Assembly (NCBI GenBank): GCA_001897535.1
Contig: MKTC01000031.1
Coordinates: forward strand, 78,428 to 142,427
Origin: Bacteroidetes bacterium 37-13
GTDB lineage: Bacteria; Bacteroidota; Bacteroidia; Chitinophagales; LD1
Direction of reading: 5' to 3'
Length of the DNA stretch: 64,000 nt
Position 1 is the stretch's first letter. The number at the start of each line of letters is the position of its first letter. The notes beneath the pieces were generated by a model, which saw nothing but the letters and a program-made list of their open reading frames with translations, did not search any database and had not been told where the DNA came from. The position numbers were made by a program, and so were the translations under genes. Shown here piece by piece: positions 54,597-63,921 of the stretch.

Positions 54597-55481
54597 TTAA
54601 AATTTAATGTTGCCGAAAACTTTTTGTAAAATATCGGTAGTACGCGCAACAGGATCTTTTCTAATTTTTGCTTCTTCTTGACCAATTAAGTAAAACAAAC
54701 CACTCACACCTTTTCGTGTAACATAATCCGGCAAATCGGTATTTATTTTTTGTACAAATGGAATGCGGTTGTACTGCGACATTGCTTGACTCCAATAGCG
54801 TGTTGCTAAAGTTTGGTCTAAAGCTGTTTTAATGCTTGGCTTAAAGGCTGAAACCAACTGCTCGGTAGTTGTTCTTTCTAAAAATTTTGTAGCAGCATCA
54901 GGTTGTTGGTTACTCACAATGCTTATGGCATCGTTGATATTCATTTGCGTAATAGAATTGATGAAAATTTGCTTTGCTTTTGGTGCAGCTTTTTCAGCAG
55001 CGCGGTTCATGGTAAGTATAATATTATCAACCAAAGCTCCGGCTCCAATTTGCCTAAGTGTGCTTTCCATTGCGCGTGCTTCAGGAGGCATTAAAACTTT
55101 AATAAAAGCATTTTTAAAAAATCCATCTGTTGCAGAAGCCTTTACTACGCCATTTGTAATTCCATTTAAAAGTGCATCTTTAATAGCTTTGCCTGCTTCT
55201 GCTTCGGTAAATGAATTTGTTCCACTTGTTTGAGTATTACTATTGCTGTTTCCACTTCCGTTGCTGCCCATGTTAGGTTTTGTAGAAGTGTTTGTAGTAT
55301 TTGTGTTGCTACTTCCATTTCCATCCATACTTGGTTTTCCCGTAGTAGAAGTTGCATTTTGCTTTGTGCCAATTAACGTTTGCGTTGCACGTTTATGCGT
55401 TCTGTTGGTTTTTTCCCAACCGGCTTGGCTGTATATTTGCGAAAACGCCAACAGGCAAACTAGTGTTATCAATATTCTCAT
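54597..55481 (-). CDS. DUF4197 domain-containing exported protein
   Basis: 294 residues. Signal peptide MRILITLVCLLAFSQIYSQ, then a low-complexity linker (about 40-90) rich in Asn, Ser, Thr and Gly (SNTNTTNTSTK, SGNSNSNTQTSG), then a helical DUF4197 domain (AGKAIKDALLNGITNGVVKAS, LRQIGAGALVDNIILTMN, INSITQMNINDAISIVS, TRYWSQAMSQYNRIP). Family of unknown function, found in periplasm-facing proteins. The linker contains a tandem KPxMxxxGSxNxN segment of about 20 residues repeated twice. It lies 20 bp after the DUF4139 gene's 5' end on the same strand, so the two are probably cotranscribed. Confidence 0.82.
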   Translation of the reverse strand: MRILITLVCLLAFSQIYSQAGWEKTNRTHKRATQTLIGTKQNATSTTGKPSMDGNGSSNTNTTNTSTKPNMGSNGSGNSNSNTQTSGTNSFTEAEAGKAIKDALLNGITNGVVKASATDGFFKNAFIKVLMPPEARAMESTLRQIGAGALVDNIILTMNRAAEKAAPKAKQIFINSITQMNINDAISIVSNQQPDAATKFLERTTTEQLVSAFKPSIKTALDQTLATRYWSQAMSQYNRIPFVQKINTDLPDYVTRKGVSGLFYLIGQEEAKIRKDPVARTTDILQKVFGNIKF

Positions 55482-55598
55482 TTTAAGTTATTTAGAGTGA
55501 AAGATAGTAATTAGCCTTAAATGTTAAATCTGAAATTTTCTTTTAAGAGTTTTTTGCATAGATACAATATAGAGAAAATCTTCGCTTATGGAACTTTG

Positions 55599-55606
55599 TA
55601 TTTTTG
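55599..55606 (+). promoter_or_regulatory. -7 promoter box of the 55659 gene
   Basis: TATTTTTG is an exact TAnnTTTG box lying inside the longer open frame, about 52 bp before the ATG at 55659, which supports that ATG as the start. Confidence 0.5.
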
Positions 55607-55658
55607 CTATCTAAGTATAAAATATTATTTTAGTTCACACAAAAAAAAACATTGCCTT

Positions 55659-56471
55659 ATGAAAAAACTCTTACTCGCAGTAGCAACTTTTGCTACTATA
55701 TTTTCAACTGCAAGCGCACAAAATTCTGATGTAAATACACTAAACGAAAAACAAGTTTCGCAACTTGATGTTAGCGGAAAATGGGTTGGAAAGCGTTTTC
55801 AATATACTGCCGACCACAAAAACGTGTTGCAAACTTTTGAATACGAATTTGACTTAAAACAAAACGGTGATATTGTTACCGGCACTACTTCTATTTCGGG
55901 TGAAAACGGAATTTTTGGTGATATGAAAATGCGCGGTGTCATCAGCGGTAACAAACTAATTTTTGAAGAGTACGAAATTGTTTCAGAAAATATTTTAAAC
56001 GAGGGCAAAACATGGTGTTACAAAGTTGGTGAATTAAGCTTTGCCAAAGATGGCGGACAGGTTGCGCTTTTAGGTGAAACACCAAGCTATATGCCATATT
56101 ACGGCTTTCCTTGTACCGGAGGTTTTAGTAATATGAAAAAGGTAGATAGCGGTAGCGAAGCAATAGATTTTTCAAATTTTGCTTCTTCAAAATTAAACGA
56201 AGGCGGTTTTAGCATGAATGTGCAGCCCAATCCTTTTGTGAGTAAGGCTACCATAAATTTCAATTTAGATAAGGACGCAAAAGTTGAACTTTCGGTAATG
56301 GATTTGAGTGGTAAAACGGTTGCTACTTTGCAAAATGGAAAATTAGAAAAAGGTAATCACGAGTTTATTTTTGATGTGCAGAAAAATACAGTTGCAGCAG
56401 CAAATTATATTGCAGTTTTAAAAGTAAACGGAGAAACACACAGTAGTTTAATTACCAAAGCAAACTACTAA
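55659..56471 (+). CDS. Secreted protein with T9SS type A sorting domain
   Basis: 270 residues from the ATG at 55659, where the signal peptide MKKLLLAVATFATIFSTASAQ begins; the frame is open from 55521 but the extra residues precede the promoter box. Residues about 40-170 form a beta-barrel-like domain (VSGKWVGKRFQYTAD, LKQNGDIVTGTTSISGENG, MRGVISGNKLIFEEYEI) resembling lipocalin-type or avidin-like folds, with no clear ligand. The C-terminal 75 residues (MNVQPNPFVSKATINFNL to LITKANY) form a T9SS sorting domain. Function unknown. Confidence 0.85.
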   Translation: MKKLLLAVATFATIFSTASAQNSDVNTLNEKQVSQLDVSGKWVGKRFQYTADHKNVLQTFEYEFDLKQNGDIVTGTTSISGENGIFGDMKMRGVISGNKLIFEEYEIVSENILNEGKTWCYKVGELSFAKDGGQVALLGETPSYMPYYGFPCTGGFSNMKKVDSGSEAIDFSNFASSKLNEGGFSMNVQPNPFVSKATINFNLDKDAKVELSVMDLSGKTVATLQNGKLEKGNHEFIFDVQKNTVAAANYIAVLKVNGETHSSLITKANY

Positions 56472-56478
56472 ACTTTAC

Positions 56479-56510
56479 ATTGCAGTAGCTTAATATTTCC
56501 TATAAATTTG
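56479..56510 (+). promoter_or_regulatory. Promoter of the SDR gene
   Basis: TAAATTTG (56503-56510) is an exact -7 box; ATTG at 56479-56482 is 20 bp upstream as a -33 box. It covers the TTG at 56508, so that codon cannot be the start and the ATG at 56526 is preferred. Confidence 0.55.
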
Positions 56511-56525
56511 CCTGAAACGAACACA

Positions 56526-57296
56526 ATGTTTCAGGCAAATTTATTTTTAGGAAAAACGGCATTAGTAACCGGAGGCGGTAGCGGCATTGGTTTTGCCATA
56601 AGCAAGCAATTTTTAGAACTGGGCGCAAGTGTAATTATCGCTTCGCGCAACGAAGAAAAATTAGCAAAAGCCGCTCAGGAACTTTCGCAGTATGGCTCGG
56701 TGCGCTATGTAGTTTGCGATATTCGAGATGCAGCACAAGTAGATGCTTTGGTAAGCAATATTCTGGCAAACGAAAAGCAGTTAGATATTTTAGTGAATAA
56801 TGCCGGAGGGCAATTTCCTTCTGCAGCAGAAAATATTTCACCCAAAGGATTTGCTGCGGTTGTAAACAATAATTTAAACGGTACTTGGAATTTAATTCAT
56901 GCAGCAGCCAATAGTTTTTTTATTCCGCAAAATTCCGGTATTATTTTAAATATAATAGCTAATGTTTATCGAGGATTTCCTGGTATGGCGCATACGGGCG
57001 CAGCAAGAGCTGGTGTTGCTAATTTAACTATGTCGCTGGCGGTGGAGTGGAGCAAATATAATATAACCATAAATGCTGTGGCTCCGGGCTTTATACAAAG
57101 CAGCGGTATGGAGCAATACCCTGAAGATTTTAAGCGCGGCATGGAAGATACTGTTCCTGCAAAGCGCTTAGGCACGGTAGAAGAAGTGGCTCTGCTTACT
57201 ATTTTTCTTTGTACAGAACAAATGAAATATATTACCGGAGAAACAATTTATATTGATGGTGGACAGCGCTTATGGGGCGATTTGTTTAAACTCTAA
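56526..57296 (+). CDS. SDR oxidoreductase, enoyl-CoA reductase-like branch
   Basis: 256 residues. NADP-binding TGGGSGIGFAIS, then ASRNEEK with Arg after the strand (NADP preference), VNNAGGQ, and the C-terminal ITGETIYIDGGQ. The classical YxxxK is not seen: the place is occupied by HTGAAR (AHTGAARAGVANLTMSLAVEW), as in peroxisomal trans-2-enoyl-CoA reductase and 2,4-dienoyl-CoA reductase-like SDRs, from memory. It may act in fatty acid metabolism rather than as FabG. It ends within the convergent tsaE gene (4-bp overlap). Confidence 0.85.
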   Translation: MFQANLFLGKTALVTGGGSGIGFAISKQFLELGASVIIASRNEEKLAKAAQELSQYGSVRYVVCDIRDAAQVDALVSNILANEKQLDILVNNAGGQFPSAAENISPKGFAAVVNNNLNGTWNLIHAAANSFFIPQNSGIILNIIANVYRGFPGMAHTGAARAGVANLTMSLAVEWSKYNITINAVAPGFIQSSGMEQYPEDFKRGMEDTVPAKRLGTVEEVALLTIFLCTEQMKYITGETIYIDGGQRLWGDLFKL

Positions 57297-57715
57297 AAAC
57301 TACGCACTACAATATTTCGGGTGTCGCTTTCTGCTTTTTCAATTTCAATTATGGCGCAATTTTCGGGAAGTAAATCTTCGGCAATTTCAAACCACTCTAC
57401 AAAGCAGTAGCAACCACTAAAAAGCACTTCTTCTACTCCGGCATTTAGTGCTTCTTCAACATTTTTTAGGCGATAAAGATCTAAATGAAAAACACTATTG
57501 CCTTGTGCTGTTTTATATTCATTCACTATGGAATAAGTTGGGCTTGCAGCAGTGTCTATTACATTCAGCAACTTGCAAAAATTTTGTGTTAAGGTGGTTT
57601 TTCCTGCACCTAAATTTCCTTGTAATAAAAATACTTTCGCAGTAGGAAAAAGCGCAAGTATTTCCTTTGCTACAAGAGGCATTTCTTGCAATGAAATTTG
57701 CTTAAAAGTTTTCAT
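57293..57715 (-). CDS. tsaE: tRNA threonylcarbamoyladenosine biosynthesis ATPase
   Basis: 140 residues; the essential ATPase that supports TsaD/TsaB in making t6A37 of ANN-decoding tRNAs. Walker A is GNLGAGKTT, followed by ASPTYSIVNEY, the family signature, and FHLDLYRLKNVEEALNAGVEE with Walker-B-like Asp; EWFEIAEDLLP is near the end. It ends 4 bp inside the SDR coding sequence on the opposite strand and follows parC by 20 bp on the same strand, so parC and tsaE probably share a transcript. Confidence 0.93.
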   Translation of the reverse strand: MKTFKQISLQEMPLVAKEILALFPTAKVFLLQGNLGAGKTTLTQNFCKLLNVIDTAASPTYSIVNEYKTAQGNSVFHLDLYRLKNVEEALNAGVEEVLFSGCYCFVEWFEIAEDLLPENCAIIEIEKAESDTRNIVVRSF

Positions 57716-57735
57716 TGTTCATAGATAAATTCAGA

Positions 57736-60339
57736 CTAAAATAAATCGCCCTGTGAGCCTTGTTTTCCTGCTTTGTTGTTTATTTCCCATTCAATAGTAT
57801 TGCCAACATTCAGGTTGGTATCAGTTTCATTACCCTGCTCAATTTCCGGCTCTATTTCTTCCGGTGTGATGTCTGTAATTTTTCCTGTAACAACATGCTG
57901 CGTAAGCCTGTTTCCAAGTGCTTTCCAACCTTTTACATCAATAATATCTGTAAGCGGTTGTTCAATTTCGTATTTTTCTTTGCTCTTTCCTTTCACGAAA
58001 TTAAACTTCACTATTGGATTGGCTGCGCTGCTAAATACCGCGAGTTTACTGTCTTTATGGTCGCTGATAATGCTTGATTTCGTTTTTTCTGTTTTCATTT
58101 CCACAAGAAAACGTTTCACATACCAGTTTTTACTGTTGCCATCAAAATAAACTGCACTATACACTTTTTCGGGCTTAAACATTTCTACCAACAAAACATC
58201 GTTTGGTTCGTAGCGATTGGTGAGTTCAAAATCCGTGAGCTCTACATCGCCATCTTTGTGAACGACTAAAATTTGCTTTCCGGTATCGAACTCGCCAAGA
58301 TATTTACCTTTTTCATCTTGGTTTAATCTGCCATATTCCGCATCGAACCAAATTTTGATGCCGCCAATACTCGAAGTTCCTTTTTCTTTTAAATCAATTT
58401 TACGCACCGGAAATTTTGTGAGAATATTTCCATTTGCCTGTCTTCCTTTTATGCCAATACTGCTGAAGTCGAAATTGAATTCCTTAATTCTTGCAGAAGA
58501 ATTTGGGTGAAGCTGCACGCGCACAATTTCGCTTTCGCTATTTGGGTTTACGGTGAAGTAAAGCACTTTGCTACCGGTAGTTCCTTGCGTGAGATCGTAT
58601 TCTGTGTTGCGCGTAATGGAAGTTACATTAAAGCGTTTCACGAAAGTGCGTTTGCTGGCTCCATCGTAATACACCATGTTGTAGGCAGTACGGTCATCGC
58701 CTTTTTTCCAAACAGCAATATGTATAATTTCTTTGCCTATAAATTTCTTGTCTTCAATTTTAAAGACCATCATTTTTCCGCTCCGCGTGAAAACGACCAC
58801 ATCGTCAATATCGGAGCAGTCGCATACAAACTCATCTTTCTTTAAACCGCTTCCTGCAAAGCCATCAGCGCGATTTACATATAGTTTTGTGTTGTTGAAA
58901 GCCACTGCTTTTACTTCAATATTTTCGAAGCCGCGAATTTCTGTTTTGCGCTCTTTGCCTTTGCCGTATTTTTTTATCAGGTTTTCATAATAGGCAATAG
59001 AATAATCGGTAAGGTGCTCTAAGTCGTGCAATACTTGTGCTAAGGCATCTTCAATTTTCTTTATTTCATCATCGGCTTTAAACGAATCGTATTTCGAGAT
59101 ACGTTTAATTTTTATTTCGGTGAGTTTAAGAACATCTTCTTGCGTAATTTCTCTGCGGAAAAGTTTTTTGTAAGGCTTCAAACCTTTGTCAATTCTGCTT
59201 ATTACTTCTTCAAAAGTTACCGCTTCTTCAATGTCGCGGTAAATTCTTTTTTCAATAAATATTTTTTCTAGCGAAGCAAAATGCCAAGCTTCGTTTAGCT
59301 CTGCTAACTTAATTTCGAGTTCGCGCTTTAGCAGTTCTTTTGTTTGCTCTGCATTTTTGCGAAGTATTTCATCTACAGTAACAAACACCGGTCTGTCGCC
59401 TTCAATCACGCAGGCGTTGGTGCTTATGCTCACTTCGCAATCGGTGAAAGCATAAAGCGCATCAATGGTTTTATCGGCATCAACACCAGCTTGCAGTTCT
59501 ATTTCTATATCTACATTTTTGGCGGTGTTATCCGTAACTTTTTTAATTTTTATTTTGCCTTTATCGTTAGCTTTTAAAATGCTTTCAATAAGAGAAGTGG
59601 TGGTGGTTGAAAAAGGAATTTCGGTGATGCTCAAATTCTTTTTATCAACGGCTTCAATTTTTGCACGAATCTTTACTTTTCCGCCTCTTGCTCCGCCATT
59701 GTATTCACTTACATCGGCAAAACCTCCGGTTGGAAAATCGGGATAAATTTTTGTTTTCTTTCCTTTTAAAACATCAATTGCAGCTTTACAAATTTCAATA
59801 AAATTGTGTGGTAAAATTTTGGTTGAAAGCCCTACTGCAATACCATCGGCACCTTGCGAAACTACCAATGGAAATTTCATTGGCAATGTAATCGGTTCTT
59901 TTTTTCTGCCATCGTAGCTTAATTGCCATTCAGTGGTTTGTGGATTAAAAGCTACTTCTTTTGCAAATTTTGATAAGCGCACTTCAATATATCGCGGAGC
60001 AGCAGCTGCATCTCCGGTGCGAATATCGCCCCAGTTTCCTTGAATATCGAAGAGTAATTCTTTTTGCCCGATGTTTACCAAAGCATCGCCAATGCTTGCA
60101 TCTCCGTGTGGGTGATATTGCATGGTTTGCCCAATCACGTTTGCTACTTTATTAAATCTGCCATCGTCCATTTCATTTAGCGCATGTAAAATTCTGCGTT
60201 GCACGGGTTTTAAACCGTCTTCCATAGCTGGCACGGCACGTTCCAAAATTACATAGCTGGCATAGTCTAAAAACCAGTTTTTAAACATGCCGCTAATTGG
60301 CACTACTTCTTCAGCCTTATTTTCTAAATCTTCACTCAT
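57736..60339 (-). CDS. parC: DNA topoisomerase IV subunit A
   Basis: 867 residues. Breakage-reunion domain with EDGLKPVQRRIL, the DNA-gate HPHGDASIGDALV and the catalytic Tyr117 in APRYIEVRLSK. Middle coiled-coil region about 350-480, then a C-terminal beta-pinwheel with repeated blades (VVFTRSGKMMVFK, YFTVNPNSESEIV, GIKGRQANGNILTKFP, LVVHKDGDVELTDF). No canonical GyrA box (QRRGGKG) is seen, so I name it ParC rather than GyrA. ParE is not in the window, unlike many genomes with parEC pairs. The last 50 residues are acidic and unstructured. Confidence 0.9.
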   Translation of the reverse strand: MSEDLENKAEEVVPISGMFKNWFLDYASYVILERAVPAMEDGLKPVQRRILHALNEMDDGRFNKVANVIGQTMQYHPHGDASIGDALVNIGQKELLFDIQGNWGDIRTGDAAAAPRYIEVRLSKFAKEVAFNPQTTEWQLSYDGRKKEPITLPMKFPLVVSQGADGIAVGLSTKILPHNFIEICKAAIDVLKGKKTKIYPDFPTGGFADVSEYNGGARGGKVKIRAKIEAVDKKNLSITEIPFSTTTTSLIESILKANDKGKIKIKKVTDNTAKNVDIEIELQAGVDADKTIDALYAFTDCEVSISTNACVIEGDRPVFVTVDEILRKNAEQTKELLKRELEIKLAELNEAWHFASLEKIFIEKRIYRDIEEAVTFEEVISRIDKGLKPYKKLFRREITQEDVLKLTEIKIKRISKYDSFKADDEIKKIEDALAQVLHDLEHLTDYSIAYYENLIKKYGKGKERKTEIRGFENIEVKAVAFNNTKLYVNRADGFAGSGLKKDEFVCDCSDIDDVVVFTRSGKMMVFKIEDKKFIGKEIIHIAVWKKGDDRTAYNMVYYDGASKRTFVKRFNVTSITRNTEYDLTQGTTGSKVLYFTVNPNSESEIVRVQLHPNSSARIKEFNFDFSSIGIKGRQANGNILTKFPVRKIDLKEKGTSSIGGIKIWFDAEYGRLNQDEKGKYLGEFDTGKQILVVHKDGDVELTDFELTNRYEPNDVLLVEMFKPEKVYSAVYFDGNSKNWYVKRFLVEMKTEKTKSSIISDHKDSKLAVFSSAANPIVKFNFVKGKSKEKYEIEQPLTDIIDVKGWKALGNRLTQHVVTGKITDITPEEIEPEIEQGNETDTNLNVGNTIEWEINNKAGKQGSQGDLF

Positions 60340-60505
60340 TTTGTTGCTAAACTAAGTATTGAAGCCGTTTTGTGTATGGTGGCTTTCCACATTTTTACAA
60401 AAAGTAGAGAAAAGGACGAAAAAATTGTACAAATAACTTTTACCTCGCTATCTGAATTTATAGCGCAATAGATTATTATTTACAGAAAATAAACAGAAGT
60501 AACTT

Positions 60506-61636
60506 TTATAAATTTCCTCTCAGTTCTTGTTCTCTTTCAATAGATTCAAACAGGGCTTTGAAATTACCTTTGCCAAAGCTTTTTGCTCCGCAGCGTTGAA
60601 TAATTTCGTAGAAAACTGTTGGGCGATCTTGAATTGGTTTGGAAAAAAGTTGTAATAAGTAGCCTTCGTCATCTCTATCCACCAAAATATTCAAGTCGCG
60701 AATGGCTTTTGTGTCTTCTTTAATAGCGCCAACTCGTTCCCAAACTTCATCGTAGTAATTATCCGGCACATAAAGAAATTCCACACCGCGTCTGCGCAAT
60801 TCAGAAACTGTGGCAATAATATCATCGGTAGCTACGGCAATATGCTGCAAGCCCGCACCTTTGTAAAACTCTACATACTCTTCAATCTGCGATTTTTTCT
60901 TGCCTTCGGCAGGTTCGTTTATTGGGAACTTTACATAGCCGGTTCCATTGCTCACCACTTTGCTCATTAGTGCAGAATATTCGGTAGAAATATCGCTATC
61001 GTCAAACGTAATCAGCAATTTAAAACCCATCACATCTTCGTAGAATTTCACCCATTTGTTCATGTCGCCTAATTCTACATTTCCTACACAATGGTCAATA
61101 TATTTTAAGCCCACAGATTTTACAGGTACGTTGCTTTTCTGTGCTTTGTAGCCGGGTAAAAATGCGCCTGTATAATTTTTTCGTTCTACAAATTTATGAA
61201 TGGTATCGCCATAAGTTTCGATGGCAGAAATTATTACTTCGCCAAATTCATCTTTTAAAACAGTTGGTTGCATCACAGCCACAGCACCGCGCTTAGTAGT
61301 TTCTTCAAAACTTTTGCGTGCATCATCAACCCAAAGTGCTAATACTTTCACGCCATCGCCATGTTGCAAATGGTGTTTTGCAATTTCGTGTTCCGGTGAA
61401 AGTGCAGAGGTAAGTACCAAGCGAATTTTACCTTGTTGAAGTACGTAACTTGCACGGTCGCGCACTCCGGTTTCAGGACCGGCATAAGCTACTAATTCAT
61501 AACCCCATGCACTTTGGTAATAGTAGGCACTTTGCTTTGCGTTACCTACATAAAACTCAACATGGTCGGTTCCGTTTAACGGAAGAAAATCTGCTGTAGT
61601 ATTCGTTGTGCCTTTTTCTAAAGTATCTGTATTCAT
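60506..61636 (-). CDS. hpd: 4-hydroxyphenylpyruvate dioxygenase
   Basis: 376 residues; converts 4-hydroxyphenylpyruvate to homogentisate in tyrosine breakdown using Fe(II). Iron ligands are His182 (YIDHCVGN), His265 (LQHIAVATDD) and Glu344 (VFYEIIQR). The N-terminal half repeats the fold with DHVEFYVGNAKQSAYYYQ, as usual for this two-domain VOC enzyme, and the C-terminal FGKGNFKALFESIE is diagnostic. No homogentisate dioxygenase is adjacent. It stands alone on the minus strand, with the esterase divergent upstream. Confidence 0.95.
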   Translation of the reverse strand: MNTDTLEKGTTNTTADFLPLNGTDHVEFYVGNAKQSAYYYQSAWGYELVAYAGPETGVRDRASYVLQQGKIRLVLTSALSPEHEIAKHHLQHGDGVKVLALWVDDARKSFEETTKRGAVAVMQPTVLKDEFGEVIISAIETYGDTIHKFVERKNYTGAFLPGYKAQKSNVPVKSVGLKYIDHCVGNVELGDMNKWVKFYEDVMGFKLLITFDDSDISTEYSALMSKVVSNGTGYVKFPINEPAEGKKKSQIEEYVEFYKGAGLQHIAVATDDIIATVSELRRRGVEFLYVPDNYYDEVWERVGAIKEDTKAIRDLNILVDRDDEGYLLQLFSKPIQDRPTVFYEIIQRCGAKSFGKGNFKALFESIEREQELRGNL

Positions 61637-61758
61637 AACTAAAAGTTTTCGTTTTGTGGTGCTAAGGTAAAAATTACGGTTTAACTCGAAAGCTAAATCA
61701 TGTTTTTAAGGAGTTGAGATCGGCTATTCATTTAAAAAAATATTTAAAAATAATCCTA

Positions 61759-61766
61759 TACTTTTG
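61759..61766 (+). promoter_or_regulatory. -7 promoter box abutting the esterase gene
   Basis: TACTTTTG is an exact TAnnTTTG box ending 5 bp before the ATG at 61772. The transcript should therefore start at or very near the start codon, giving a leaderless mRNA. Confidence 0.5.
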
Positions 61767-61771
61767 CATAT

Positions 61772-62665
61772 ATGAGTACGACTGAACAGAAGTGCCTCTT
61801 TTTAATTTTAGGGATTGTAATGCTGAGTTTGCAATCTTGCTTTAAAGAGCCGCTTAGCAATAACAGCAAGCCAACCGGCAGCAGCAATTTAAAAGATACT
61901 ACAGTTTTAAATGTGGTTTATGGCACAAACAGCGCACAAGTTTACGATGCTTATTTACCTGCTCAAAGAGATTCTAACACGCCTGTGATAATTATGATAC
62001 ACGGTGGTGCTTGGAAGGCAGGGCAAAAAGAAGACATGAATGTGTTTATGAATATTATAAAAAACCAGTGGAAAGATGCCGCGGTTGTGAATATGAATTA
62101 CCGCTTGGCAAGCAATACTAAAAATATTCACCATACAGAAATTATCGAAGATATTTCGGCAGTAGTTTCGCAGTTGGATAGTTTAAAAGAGAGTTATCAT
62201 ATTTCTGCAAAAATGGGAATAATGGGTGCAAGCGCAGGTGGACAATTGGCTATGATTTACGCTTATAGATACGATAGTTTGAACCACATAAAATGTGTGG
62301 GAAATTTTTACGGACCAAGTATTATAAACGATTGGGATTGGTATAACAGTTTTAACCTTTGGTTGGGCGGAAAAGTAGGCGATATTTTGGCAGAATATGT
62401 TGGGCAAACTTGGGATACAACAGAATATAAAACTGTGAGTCCATATTGGAATATTAGCAGTAGTAGTCAGCCAACAATTATTTTTCACGGCAATGCAGAT
62501 CCGATTGTGCCACATTACCAAAGCCAATGGCTGAACAGTAAATTAAAATCGCTTGGCGTAGCTGTTGAATACAAGGAATATCCTGCTTTTCACGGATTTG
62601 ACGGTAACCAAAATAATGATGCTATCATTCGCCTAATCAATTTTTTTAAGCCGCGACTACAATAA
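61772..62665 (+). CDS. Lipoprotein alpha/beta hydrolase (esterase)
   Basis: 297 residues. A lipobox ends at Cys23 (LSLQSC), so the mature protein is lipid-anchored. The hydrolase fold has the oxyanion HGGAWKAGQ, the nucleophile Ser154 in GASAGG, the acid Asp243 in HGNADPIVP and His274 in AFHGFDG. This HGG plus GxSxGG combination places it with BD-FAE-like carboxylesterases of the hormone-sensitive-lipase type. The natural substrate is probably an acylated sugar or a small ester, but this cannot be read. The start lies only 5 bp after a -7 box. Confidence 0.88.
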   Translation: MSTTEQKCLFLILGIVMLSLQSCFKEPLSNNSKPTGSSNLKDTTVLNVVYGTNSAQVYDAYLPAQRDSNTPVIIMIHGGAWKAGQKEDMNVFMNIIKNQWKDAAVVNMNYRLASNTKNIHHTEIIEDISAVVSQLDSLKESYHISAKMGIMGASAGGQLAMIYAYRYDSLNHIKCVGNFYGPSIINDWDWYNSFNLWLGGKVGDILAEYVGQTWDTTEYKTVSPYWNISSSSQPTIIFHGNADPIVPHYQSQWLNSKLKSLGVAVEYKEYPAFHGFDGNQNNDAIIRLINFFKPRLQ

Positions 62666-62668
62666 ACT

Positions 62669-63874
62669 TTAGCTTAATTCTGCATAGTTTTTTAAATAGC
62701 TGAAAGGCTCATTTAATAAGCCTTTATACACTACTGTTGCATTGTAAATAACCGGATGATTGCCGCGTATTAACTTAGGAATTACACGGCTGATGAGCAT
62801 ATTCCCAAAATCTTCTGAAGCATCGCGTGGTAGTTCGTTTGGCAAATTATCTACCGCCATCACATCAATTACATTTTCGCCAAATGGCGCTTCAATATTT
62901 TTAGAGTTTGGATTGTAACCGTAATAAGGTTCATCAATAGTTGAAGCTTTTAAAGTGCTTGGCACAGAGGCTTCGGGAGCAATGTCGCAAGTAATATCGG
63001 CAATTTGTTTTATTCTGAAATCGTTTTCTTGCATTTGCTCTTTGGTGAAAAAAACAGGAATGCGTTTATCCCAATAAATTCCATTGATAAACATATCTGT
63101 AACTTTGGTAAACGGATAAAAAGCGCTCTTGTAAAGTTCAGGATGTTTGTGGTAGTCAAGCGTGTCAAACTCATCTAAATTATCGCGATAAAAAAGATGT
63201 TTGCTTTCTAATTGTGTGTAAACAGTTTCATTAAACTGCTTGCGCAAAAAATCAACAGGTTCAATTTTTTTAATGCCTGCAAGTTCCAATAAAAAGTTTG
63301 CGCCATCGCTCACTCTTCCGGTGCCTGTGAGCACAATATTTAAAGGCGGTAATTTTAATTTTAAAAATTCTTTTTGTGCTTCTGCAAAATTGTGGCATTC
63401 ATTCATTTGCCGAATATTAAAAGCCTTTGAGCGCAGCCCAATCATTCGCAAAGCATGGTAAGCTCCAACAATTCCTGCCCAGCGTCCGAAAGCAATAATG
63501 CGTTTGTTTTTATCGTCTTTTAAACATTCATAATCTATAAGCGAAGATTTTTGTTTTATGAATGTTTGGAGTAGCTTTTTGTTGTGCGCTTGCTCTTTTA
63601 TCGTGTGCGAAAAAATAAGGTAAGTTTTGTTCGGTAAAATATGCTCAACAGGAATTTCTTTCACGCCAAGTAGATAATCGCAACTGCTTAAATCTTCGCG
63701 TACCGGCACGCCTTGCCAGCGATATTCATCGTTTGTGTAGCAGCGGTGTTCACTCGGTTGAATGGCAATCCACAAATCGGGATAATCTTCCATTAAAGTT
63801 CTGCATTGCGAAGGCGTGAGCGGAACACGGTTATCGTGTGGTGTTTTTTCTTCTCTAATAATTCCAATTTTCAT
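62669..63874 (-). CDS. Saccharopine/alanine dehydrogenase-like NAD(P) enzyme
   Basis: 401 residues. The N-terminus MKIGIIREEKTPHDNRVPLTP is the typical start of the AlaDH/PNT and NAD-dependent saccharopine dehydrogenase families, with Lys and His residues (GVKEI, FSHTIKEQ) of the substrate site. The central part has IAFGRWAGIVGAYHALRM, a saccharopine-dehydrogenase (lysine-forming) stretch, and the coenzyme domain has NIVLTGTGRVSDGA with a GTGRVSDGA loop. DIAPEASVPSTLKASTIDEPYYG near the C-terminus is also family-typical. The exact reaction (lysine or another amino acid) is unresolved. It ends 3 bp from the esterase stop (convergent). Confidence 0.85.
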   Translation of the reverse strand: MKIGIIREEKTPHDNRVPLTPSQCRTLMEDYPDLWIAIQPSEHRCYTNDEYRWQGVPVREDLSSCDYLLGVKEIPVEHILPNKTYLIFSHTIKEQAHNKKLLQTFIKQKSSLIDYECLKDDKNKRIIAFGRWAGIVGAYHALRMIGLRSKAFNIRQMNECHNFAEAQKEFLKLKLPPLNIVLTGTGRVSDGANFLLELAGIKKIEPVDFLRKQFNETVYTQLESKHLFYRDNLDEFDTLDYHKHPELYKSAFYPFTKVTDMFINGIYWDKRIPVFFTKEQMQENDFRIKQIADITCDIAPEASVPSTLKASTIDEPYYGYNPNSKNIEAPFGENVIDVMAVDNLPNELPRDASEDFGNMLISRVIPKLIRGNHPVIYNATVVYKGLLNEPFSYLKNYAELS

Positions 63875-63921
63875 CGTCCGTCTTTTTTCTAAACTTCAAA
63901 TAAAGGAAATTAAAATAGAGT

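Noticed and set aside
55521-55658. Upstream extension of the T9SS cargo at 55659
   Set aside because: It contains the promoter box and precedes a perfect signal peptide start.
57760-60155. Plus-strand open frames opposite parC
   Set aside because: They are shadows of the parC coding frame with no recognisable domain or start signal.
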